Origin: Batkoa obscura
Taxonomy: Eukaryota; Entomophthoromycota; Entomophthoromycetes; Entomophthorales; Batkoaceae
Direction of reading: 5' to 3'
DNA length: 64,000 bases
Assembly (NCBI GenBank): GCA_030770535.1
Contig: JASVEC010000007.1
Coordinates: 496,001 to 560,000, forward strand
Positions 1 through 11,100 of the stretch are shown piece after piece. The position numbers and the translations under genes were made by a program. Every line of letters begins with the position of its first letter. Within the stretch, counting starts at the first letter, position 1. The notes below the pieces were generated by a model, which saw nothing but the letters and a program-made list of their open reading frames with translations, searched no databases and was not told the DNA's origin.

Positions 1-1717
1 ATTTTATTTCAATCGGGAAAATACATATTTTTATCGCCTTGCCTCTAAGTGACAATAAACTACCACAGATACTATATTTATATTTCTAATTTGATCTTAA
101 AATGCTAAGTTTAATTTTTTTATTTCAAAAAGCGGTAATTAGCCTCATTTCGAAATAAACTTAAAAGAAGACTTAGTTATTCTGTGATAAAATAGCTAAC
201 AATATGACTAAATGTAAAGGATCCTTTGTATCAAATACTATTTTTAATATCTTTGCCTATTTTGTTTGAGGTGACTAACTGCTTGGAGTGTGTTAAATTT
301 TAATTCAATGTATAAATGTATTGATTTCATAGCTTATGCATATAATAAATTAAATTTTAATGGGGTATGTGTTAGTTTAAAATGAGTTAGAGTTTACAAG
401 TAAATAACAGGGGATGTTTCCTTTGTAAACATGTGTCTAATAATGCAATTAATTCTTCTTTAAATATTGAACTTTTAAAATTTTTTGGTTTAGCAAATAA
501 AGATGTAATTGATTTTTAGCTATTAATCTTATTTGAAATCATTATCGTTATATATTAACACTAAGTATGCTATTTTGTATAGATTTTTTTAAAACTAATA
601 TATACTGGAACTTTATTAATTCACTAATAAATTAATATCTTATATTATATAGATTATCTTGTGTCCTTGCACATAAGCTGATCTTTCTATTATTCATTCA
701 AGTATAAGTTAATGCTATTATCATTAAATTACTTTGTTTAATTGGCCATTTAAATCTTTGTGTTCTCGGTCTTTAATCTTGAGTTAATTGGAAGCTATTT
801 ATAAATAATGATATTGTGTAATAGCTAATTTTAGTATTTGAAATTACGTATTTCAATGAAAATATGAAACTACAAAATTTTCCTAAGCGTAGAACTGAGT
901 ATTTAAGATTTTGATTTACTAAATCTAAAAATAGAAAAAATTGCCATAGTTAAACCCTATAGATACAAAATTAAAATGCCCAGCTCTGCATTTAGGAAAA
1001 TTTAACTGTAAAGTTCAAATCAAATCAAGTATAATTTTTACGCATAGAAATACAGTAAAACTACAAAATGATTAAAATTGAAAGGATTTTTTTTGGATCT
1101 TGGGATTGAAATTAAGGTAGAATCATGTGCATAAAATCAGGTTTAAATCGATAAGGAATTATGTATGGGTGGAACAGGAATTAACTTCTTAAATTTTATG
1201 TGGGTGATGGCATCACTTTCCTTTATCTTTTTCAGCCTCACCAAGCTGATAAAATTGGATTCATCCATTTTAAATTTGCTTATGTGAAACAGATCAATAA
1301 AAACACATTTTTGTTTTATGTTTTAAATTTTAAAGAAACATACAACGATGCTAAATTACCTATCAAAATTCAAATGTAAAAATTTTTTTTTTTATCTAAT
1401 TTGTCCATTAAAAATCTGCCTTGTCATATTTTTACTAAGATTAAATTATACCTAATCACCTCAAATTTAGTAATAACTGTAAAGCCATTAAATTTGGAAG
1501 CAAGTTTTATAAGAATAAGCTAATAAATCAAGGATGATTAAATAACGAACTTGTTAATTCTGCAAAAATAAGATTTAAAAAAGTATTGTAATAAATATTT
1601 TAATGCTTAGAATACTCCTTTTTGTTTCTTTATTTTTTATTCTCTAAACTTTCTATTAAATTACTTTATATCGTTTAGTTCAGAATTATTTGATAAATTA
1701 AATTGTTGTACTAGGTT
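1..1717. other. AT-rich intergenic region upstream of the CYC8-like gene
   Basis: No open frame with coding character, tRNA or recognisable repeat was found on either strand. The sequence is AT-rich with many homopolymer runs. It should include the promoter of the TPR co-repressor gene that begins at 1718, but I see no specific regulatory motif I can defend. Confidence 0.5.
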
Positions 1718-4620
1718 ATGGGGTCTAATTTACAAAACAACCCTCTTGTACAGAAACTAACTGGGTTAAATGAATCCACCTGGATTCATTTAGGTAAGCT
1801 AATCTCCTCCACATAACCAAACATAAACTTACATACCATCCTCAAGGCTCATTAGCTGAAATGATGAATGAGCCTGAAAAGGCAATGAAGTCATATGAGT
1901 CAGCCCTTCGCCACAATCCTTACTCATTTACCGCTCTATTCCAGATTGCTGCTCTGCATCGTGCCAGGGAGCAATACGCTAAGGTAAATGCACTTATTAA
2001 AAATTATTTGTAATCTCATTTTTTCTTTAGGCTACTGAATACTTCCAAAGAGCTCTTAACATCGAAAACTCTAATGGTGAAGTGTGGGGAGCATTAGGTC
2101 ATTGCTACTTGATGATGGATGACCTCCAAAAAGCTTATTCCGCTTACCAACAAGCCCTTTACCACGGCACCTCCCAAAGAGTAAAAATACTTAAATTTAC
2201 TTTACTCTTTAATCTAATCACTATTATATCAGGATCCCAAACTTTGGTATGGCATCGGTATTCTTTATGACCGCTATGGTTCCTTAGAACACGCGGAGGA
2301 AGCTTTTTCCGCAGTGATGAGAATGGAGCCAAAATTTGAAAAAGGAAGTGAAATTTACTTCCGTTTAGGAATTATTTACAAGCAACAACATAAATATGAG
2401 CTCAGTTTACAAGTAAGATTATTTGCTATCATTTGGTACATTATTTACATTATTTTAGTGCTTTAGATACATTTTAAGTTCCCCCCCTCGTCCTTTGACT
2501 GATGTGGACATTTGGTTTCAAATTGGTCATGTTTATGAGCAGCAGAAAGATGTAATATTCTTTTATAACTTACAGACTTTTTACTAACGTTTCCAGTTTA
2601 ATTTAGCTAAAGAAGCATATGAGAGAGTCCTTTCTGAGAACCCATCCCATGCTAAAGTGTTGCAGCAATTGGGCTGGCTCTATCATCAATCTGCTGCGCC
2701 TTTTGAGGATCAAGATAAAGCCATTGTTTATCTCAACAAATCTATTGAAGCTGGTAATTTACTTTACAACTTTTTTTTAAAAAAATTAACGTTTTTTAGA
2801 TCCAAATGATCCACAGACTTTTTATTTGTTAGGCCGTTGTTTTATGGCTCAAAGCAAATATGGAAGAGCATATGAAGCCTATCAACAAGCTGTGTAAGTT
2901 CACAATAACATAATAATAATTGGTTTATTGAACTTTGGTTTTAGTTATCGTGATGGGAAAAATGCAGCCTTTTGGTGTTCAATTGGTGTACTTTATTATC
3001 AAATAAATCAGTTTCGTGACGCTTTAGATGCCTATTCTAGAGCTATTCGCATCAACCCACACATTAGTGAAGTTTGGTATGAAATTAGATTTGTTATTTA
3101 TAACATTTACTAAGTACTTTAGGTATGATTTAGGAACTTTGTACGAATCTTGCAACAACCAAATTGAAGATGCAAGAGATGCATATAGCCGTGCTTTGGA
3201 TTTAGATCCAAATAATCAACTTATAAGGCAAAGATTGAACTTGTTAAATAGTAACCAAAGTGAGAGAGTGTAATGTTATTAAAACTTTCATTTCAAAAGT
3301 ATCTAATACTTTCAGTAGTGCTCCAGTACCTCAAGATATAAATCCAAATCATTTTCAAAATAGCTATGCTAATGGAAATGGACACATAGCTAGATTTAAT
3401 CAGGTAAATATTTTCAAACAAATAAATAGCGTTTCTTAAAATTATAAGGGACCAATCGGGCCAGGACCAGGGGTTCAATCATACCCTCCACCTCCCCGTC
3501 AAGAACCACCTTCGCTTATGCCACCACCTATTGTAAGAGTTATATTATTTATACATGGCATTTAATCCTTATTTAGCAACTTATACAGCCTAATGGAGAT
3601 AGATCAAATCATTCCCATCAAGATCAGCTTGCCCCTTTAATGCGTATGAATAATACTAATTCACCTAATCCACGTGGTGGACATCATTTACCAAACATTT
3701 TACGTGAAGAGCATCCAAGGCCAGTTGATCCAGGACACACACCACGTCATCCTTATGCTAATGAACATTCGCAATATTCTCAAAGCTTATTGCAGCATCC
3801 TGATGCTTTACGCGCACCTAATACTCAACCTGGGTTCCATCGTCAGCCAATTAAACGTACTGAGCCATCTAATGCTACAATTCCTGTAGATAATCGTAAG
3901 ATGAGTCTCCCTTCCCCTGCAGGTATATCGAATCGTCCTCATAATGGATCTTCAGTTCAACACCGTCCCCCTGAATCGAATTATTACCATCATCAAGAAA
4001 GTGTAAACCACCATAATGAACGTCGTGAGCAAGAGGATATTTATAGACAACAACGCCCACCTCCATATTCAAGACCTGAGCATTCTTATATGAATGAACG
4101 TCATATGCCTCATCATGAGAGTCCATACCACCATGATGCTGTACGTAGATCTCACCAAGTTTCTACTCGCCCTTCACCTATGGTTGGACATGGTATCTCT
4201 AGAACCCCAAGAGAAGAAGAGAAAAGTCCATTCCAAAATATAGATAACCATAACCGTATTGAAGAAAAGCCAAGGCCACCAATCCCATCTCATCTTTCCC
4301 GCCCTAGCGAACCTATGGCTAGCCCTAAATTCAATGAGTCTCGTAAATCACGCCATGTTGATGAAGATTATGATGGAGCCGCTGATACTTTAGTAAGTAT
4401 GAGTCAATCTTATTCTTATAAATCACATAGACCACCAACTCCACCTAAGCCACAAAATAATGAATTAAATAATGAATCAAATAATATTAATAATAATTTG
4501 AATTCATACCATCCATCCCAACTCGGATCCCCCCGTCAATCACCAAAAAATCAAACCAATGGATCCCATCCTGACGAGAGGAATGGTACTTCTTCAAGAC
4601 GCTCCACCTCTCAGGCCTGA
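1718..4620 (+). CDS. CYC8: CYC8/SSN6-like TPR general transcriptional co-repressor (spliced)
   Basis: Nuclear co-repressor subunit that, in yeasts, acts with Tup1 and is brought to promoters by DNA-binding repressors. The spliced product starts MGSNLQNNPLVQ and reads through about ten tetratricopeptide repeats (for example MMNEPEKAMKSYESALRHNP, LWYGIGILYDRYGSLEHAEE, VWYDLGTLYESCNNQIEDAR). The last repeat and its LGTLYESCNN...DALDLDPNN context are the family signature. After the TPR block (about 400 residues) comes a long low-complexity tail rich in His, Pro, Ser, Asn and Arg, ending in a large final exon from about 3578 to the stop at 4618-4620. Exon 1 is 1718-1793 and exon 2 starts at 1847 (His-Leu-Gly split codon). 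The junctions at 1983/2031, 2180/2233 and 2412/2459 also keep frame. About ten introns, all short. The His/Pro-rich tail replaces the Gln-rich tract of the yeast protein. Start chosen because the first TPR needs exon 1. Confidence 0.93.
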
Positions 4621-5708
4621 TTTCCGATTTAGAGAACAGTTAGTTTTATAAAAAAACATAGCTATCCACCTGATCTGCTTACCACAACATTTTTGTAACT
4701 CTTGTTCCATTTATTTCTGGTTTGTTACTACGCTTTTTTTTAAAAATGATAAATTCATTTAATTTTTAATGAATCCAAATACTCTTTTTATTTTTATAAG
4801 TTTAGCACATATTGTTTAAATAAAATTATATGAGTGCAATAATTTTAAATATGTGTTTTGAATAATAGTAAAAAAATTAACAAGTTGTTTGAAATACAAT
4901 CCTTTTGATAAGCGTAAAATAATAAATGAGGGAAATTATTTTAGAAATCATAATAGAACCTTTAATTTAAAATGCTAATTATATTCTAGGTAAAGTTACG
5001 AATGACGAGTGGATTTTAAGGATAAAAAAATTTCTTTATAGAACTCATTACGTCATGCGTGTAATTTAATTACAAGATCCCTAAATTTTATATTGACTTG
5101 TTAATAAGAACATTAGAAATTAATTTTGAAATATTTTTGAAATATTTTGCATTTTTTGAAAAATTTAAATTTAGTTTTTATTATAATTTACTCATGATAC
5201 AAAAATTATAAAAAACCAAACATACTCTATTAACTTTGAAGTTCAACAAGCTACTACTTTAAATGCCTAGCTCTAAAACACTATTAGCTCCTATGTATAA
5301 ATATTTCTCTAAGATGGTTGTCTAATTAACGTGCTAAACTCTTTCTACTATTAGTCTTAGATTTATAATAAAGTATCCTTTCTTTGACTTCATATTTATA
5401 ATATTGGTTTAGCCTTAAAGCTTAGAAAAATTAAGATTATTACTTATTTCAACAGCTTTCAATATCTTAGCTAAAATTAAAGCATCAGCTATTTAAAATC
5501 CTTAGTAAAAAACCTACTATGATTTTACTTTTCCCTACAGCCAATGAACCTTCACAATCATGATTAAAAATACCAAGGTGAATAACTAAAGTTTAGTGTA
5601 ACCTGAAACTCTAATTGGCTATAAACAAGCCTACTCATTGGCAAATAATGATCTCATATGGATTCGAAGAATATATGACAAAAAAATTAAAAGTTTTTTG
5701 ATTTACAC
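4621..5708. other. Intergenic region between CYC8-like and OSBP-like genes
   Basis: AT-rich, with no open frame of coding character and no repeat-family copy seen. It must contain the 3' end signals of the co-repressor gene and the promoter of the next gene on the same strand. Confidence 0.5.
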
Positions 5709-7164
5709 ATGACAACAAACAGCAATTTAAAGATGGAAAACAGCGAATATCATGAAGAAGAAGAGATCTTAGAGCCAAGCGCACGCAATATAATCACTTC
5801 CTTGATAGGCCAACTATCCAAAGGCTCAGATTTACATAGGGTAACATTGCCTACCTTTGTTTTAGAGCCTAGAAGTTTTTTAGAAAGGATAACTGATTTT
5901 ATGAGCCATCCAGAAGAGTTATTAGAGTAACTTTATTTTTATTGTTTTGGTTTAAATTAATACTGTATTCAAAAAAGAGCTCATAAATTAGATTCCCCTG
6001 AAAAAAGAATGTTAGCAATTTGTCACTATTTTTTGTCTGGATGGCACATTAGACCTAAAGTAAATTTTTAATTTAGCTAATTAAATTGAATTTTAAATGT
6101 TTTTAAAAGGGGGTACGTAAACCATACAATCCAGTTCTTGGGGAATATTTCCGATGCCGTTGGAATTTTTCCAATGGTACCAAAGGATATTATCTATCTG
6201 AACAAGTATCACATCATCCCCCAATATCAGCATATGTGTTTGCAAGCCCAGATAATAATTTTATAATTGAAGGGGAGATGAGGCCGAAATCCAAGTTTTA
6301 TGGAACATCGGCAGGAACGATGTTAGAAGGATCAGCACGCATTCGCTTATTAAATTTTCCGGGAGAAGAATATACCATCACTTACCCTAATATATATGTT
6401 TATGGAATCTTATTTGGTAAATTAACTTATGAGCTCGGGGACGTTTCAGTAATTAGATGTGAAAAAACAAATTTGGTCTGTAAGGCAGAGTTTAAAACTA
6501 AGGTAAATGACATAGTTAACAGATAATTAAATACTAATTTTATTTAGGGATTGTTTTCTGGGTCATATCATGATTTAGCAGGTAAAATTAAGAAAATAAA
6601 TACAGGAGAAACAGTATATGAAATTCAAGGAAAATGGACGGATAAATTAAAGTTGTCAGATAAAGTAAATGGTTTTCAAAATAAAAAAAACTTAAGTTAA
6701 AAATTTTAGGGAGGAAAATCAAGATTGTTTTTTGATGCTATAAGTGCTGAAGTATATCCTAAAGATGTAGCGCCAGAAGCAGAACAAGATGAATTTGAAT
6801 CTAGAAGGTATGTTAATAAATTGGAGATTTTTTATTAAGCTAAATTTCCTTTTAAGGCTTTGGCAACATGTTACAGAAAATTTAAAGGTAGATCTTGATA
6901 AAGCAACTGAAGAAAAATCTCGGATAGAACAAAATCAAAGGGATCGTACTCGCAAATACGAAGAAGCTAAAAAGAAATGGAAGCATCGATTCTTCAATGT
7001 AACTGAAAGTGGAAGTAGTTGGAAACTTGAAAAGTAATAAGTGTTTTATTTTGTAAAAATTATTATTGATTGATTTAATTAGCCTTCCACTAAACCCTGT
7101 TGAAGCAAATGAAGCGATTGAAAACTTTATATTTAATTATAACCCTAATTCAGAGGAATGTTGA
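5709..7164 (+). CDS. Oxysterol-binding protein-related protein (short OSH/KES1 type, spliced)
   Basis: Lipid-transfer protein that, in this family, carries sterol and/or PI4P between membranes. The family signature EQVSHHPP is intact at about 6199-6222, inside the block GVRKPYNPVLGEYFRC...KGYYLSEQVSHHPPISAYVF. Upstream is the lid/entry segment (LPTFVLEPRSFLERITDFMS) and downstream the core strands (EGEMRPKSKFYGTSAGTM, YGILFGKLTYELGDVSVIRC). The C-terminus has the usual charged helix (RIEQNQRDRTRKYEEAKKKW) followed by an aromatic strand KHRFFNV. No PH, ankyrin or FFAT region precedes the domain, so this is the short Kes1/Osh4-like form, about 400 residues. Introns follow residue ELLE (phase 2, to AHKLDSPEKR), HIRPK, FKTK, KLSDK, ESRR and KLEK. 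The stop TGA is at 7162-7164. Start ATG 5709 is the first in frame; an internal Met nine codons later is an alternative. Confidence 0.92.
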
Positions 7165-8164
7165 GTAGATTTTTAAACCATCTTTATTTTTTAAGTGAAT
7201 TGAATGGAATTCATAGATTTTGAGTTTGGTAAATTAAAGTAAATTGAAGTTTGATTTTATTGTATTTTTATTATCTGATTTTACTTAAATATATTGCATT
7301 TAACAGCTATACAAACTAATAATATTCAGCAGCATTAGATTTAATTTATGTTTGAAATAGGTTAATACATTTAAATGAATCATTCATATTGTTAATATTA
7401 GTTAGAAATCTAAAGTTTTACTTATAATAAAACACAAATAATAGCTCTAACTATCTTGAGGTTTCGATTTTATTGTAGTATTTATTGCTATTATTTAAAC
7501 ATTGTTAGAAAAGAATCGCTTTACTTTTGTATAGTGTACGATTGTAAATTTGTTTTTACATGTTTGATTTTCATCTATTAAATAGGTTTAATTTTAAAAA
7601 TAGTTTTACATTTCTCTATCACAGAAAAATTAAAGGTGTTTTTATTAATTTTCAATTGTTTTTTTTACAAGTTTACAAGTCTTCTTTAAGCGAAGATATT
7701 TTCATATTTAACTTAATAAGAAATTTAGATTTATGACAATTCTCAGTTTGCTATTTTTTTATTTTCTATTTTTTTATAAAGCAATAGGAGTGTACACTGC
7801 TATTTTTTATTAATACCTTATCATTATCATTGAAAAACATAATAAATTAATATCAATACACAAATAAATAAAATCGTATAATTTGTATATTTACTACATT
7901 TTTAACAATATTTGTAAACGCTTAAATAAGGTTAAAAATTAAGATTATTGTAGTTTATCTACTAATACTTTGAATAAATGAACAGACATTATTAAGGCAA
8001 AGATAATCAATAGCAGTCTCTATAAGTTATTTTTTCAAAGTGAAACAAATACTATAATGATAAACTTTACAATTTAATTAAAATAAGTTTATTGAATAAA
8101 AGATATTAAATATCAGAAGGATTAAAATCTATAAATTTTATCCATTTTTAGAAAGGCCAACGAT
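7165..8164. other. Convergent intergenic region
   Basis: AT-rich spacer between the converging OSBP-like (+) and FKS1 (-) genes. I see no coding frame, tRNA or repeat-family copy. Confidence 0.5.
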
Positions 8165-11100
8165 TTAAACATAAAAGGAAGAAAGAATAGATATGCTTTT
8201 CCTTGAAAAGATTCCTAAGATTGTCTTCTTAAATAAAAGAGGAGCTACAATAAGGCCTACAAAGAAAGCAAATATGATAACAAACAAGATTCCATAAAGA
8301 ATGGCACGACGGCGGCGTTGATTCATTTGCCTTAATGAAAAGATAGGTGGACGTATCTGTCTCGAAGGACGTAACCAAAACAACATGGTTGAATGCCATT
8401 TATCTACATATGGAATAAGTGTGAATGGGGCAAGTGAGAAAAAGATCAAATGAGCGGAGATGAAATCGGTTGCAAATAAAGACATTTCAATGATTTTACA
8501 TACAAATTCTCTTAATGGTTGAGTAATAGTCATCCATCCTAAACCTGCTGAGATCCATTTACCAGTCCACCAAGCTACATTAGCACCATCATGTCCAAAC
8601 TCACGTGTCAAGAACATAAACATTAATAAAGCAAATATGAAACGTTGAATAAACATAGCAGCAGTAATACCAAGGATAGCACGAGATAAGTTAAAGTTTT
8701 CTAAGAACCATAATAATACGAAGCAAATAATGAGATTTAAAACTGCCCAAGCGTGAGCAATAGCAGCAATAACAGCACCAAAGGATTTAGCACAGATGGT
8801 CATAACTGGACCCAAAAATAAGGAGACTGGGAACAAGACAATCAAAATACCAGCATTTAAGATGATAGGTAAGAAAGCAACTAAGATCGCACGTACCAAA
8901 CCTGATGAACCTTTAAGAGAAGGAGGAGTATATGGCTTTTTACCATTTTTGTCCTCCTCGATAACAGGATCATAGTTTGAAACGATACCATAAATCAATA
9001 CAGTCAGAATGGCAAACATCATTGGTACAATGACTTCTGAGAAGAAGATAATCAAACGATGAGCTCTAGGTACATGGCCTCCAATCTTTCTTTCTTTATC
9101 ACCAAGCTTCTTTCTCTTTTGACCAGTGATTCTAGTACGTGCATAACGGCAATGAGCAACCCATGATTCTTTTGCTGAGGAAGAGTTACCAGCAGACATC
9201 CATCTTAAAAAGTTACGATAATCAAGAATGAACTCCATTAAAGACAATTGATGAGGGTTAAATATCCAAGGGGATAAGACCAAACCAATAACTGTAAACC
9301 AGAAGTAAAGAAAGAAAGGTGAGAAAAGATGAGGGGCAAGACAAGCGAACATTAAAAACAGGAAACCTCTCAATCCAGAATAAATACTAGAGCTAGCAAA
9401 CCTTGAGTAAAGAATTGCAAAAGTTTGTCTTGTAGTAGCAAAACCACGACCAGTACCAATATATCTGGCACCACCAAAGCTCATGTTGCTCAAAATTGAA
9501 TTGCTGAAAATTTGAGTAGTAAAAATTTCAAACATGGGGGAAAAGGACGCTAATTGTTTTCCAAGTCTAGCTGCCATACGAACAAAACCTTGCTCTGATA
9601 ATACTTGTAAGATAAGTGGAAGGAAAGTAATGAAGAAAACAATAAAGACGGATACCACGGTACGGTCGATCCAGTTAGTGACTGGAAGCTTGTTCCAACA
9701 CTGTAAACTTTCTTGGAACACAGGGAATTCATTATTAACTTCTGAGGTAGAGCAAACAGTTTGAGTACTAGTAATTACACCAACACAGGCTAAGACCATC
9801 AAAAAGATTTGAATAGAAAACATAATCATCATATTGTTAACTTGAAAACCAGGATGTGCATAAAAGAGAGTTAAGAAGCGATCCAAAGGAAGCTGAGTGT
9901 AAAGATAGTAGTATTCTCTAGAAAGTAACTGTTCACCCATACCAGTACCAATCTTTGTATTGAAATTAAGTACTGAGCAAAAACCAAGATCTCTTCCTTT
10001 ACCACATTGAATATATTCGCAATGCTTAATTCTTCCACCTCTTTGGAAAGCATTCATACCAGCATAGATATCTTCATTTAAATGAAGACCTTTTTGTGCT
10101 TTAGATAAGCCGCCACGAGTGTTCATGAAGACCATATTCAAGAAATCAGGATGACCATAGTGTAATCTACCACCAACAGTGGACAAGATACGATGGGTAA
10201 GAGTACCAAAGGTTTGTTCTTTACCAGCAGCAATATCACCAAGTACACCGATATTTTCAGAGAAGATGTATTCTCTGGCACCGATAATGGCAACTGGTTT
10301 CTTTACTTCTTCTGCGGCTGAGGCTGGAGCATATGGAGAATGTTGTGGAGCTTGATATTCTTCAAACTCAGCTAAAACGGAACGGATTTTAAGTGCTTCC
10401 TCAAGATAATTATCTTGATTAGCATCAATGACTTGAATATATTCACCTCTTGTGAATATAATAGCATGATTTTGATTATCCGATTTACCATCACCAAGAA
10501 TAGGGTTTCCAGGAATACGAATACGATATTTGGCTTCTCTTTTACCGTCTTCGTTAACTGGCATATGACCATCAGTTAAACAAGAATACATAACAACTTC
10601 ATCTTCAGTGACACCTTTTTCTTCTTCAAGATAAGCAATTTGGAGATCTGGATAAGTCTTTAATAAAAAGTCTACATTTTCCTTTTCCTCCTTATTAAAC
10701 TTGGTGTATCTTTGCATAGAAATCAGGAAGTTAAATTTACGCCTTGCCATTAAATCTAACTCTTCGTCTAAAGCTTCACTATTACCGCCTAGCAACTGAA
10801 CTAACTCTGGATTTTCGATTCGGTGCAATAATTTCAAGGCTTTAGAATAGTTCATGAATCCAGAAATAGTACGATATAAAGTTTGAGATCTTAAAGAGGC
10901 CCATATTCTAGTACGTAAAGTAAATTCAGGTGCAGCAGATTTAAACCCAATGCAATAAAATGGCAAATCGTCCATTTTAACCTTTGTATCTTGCTTATCA
11001 CTAGCAATTTCATCAATAGGGAAAGTTGGAGGTTCATTGTCCATCAGGGAGTTTTCTTCTGCTAATATCTTAGTGTCTTTAACAAAGTTATCCCACTCAA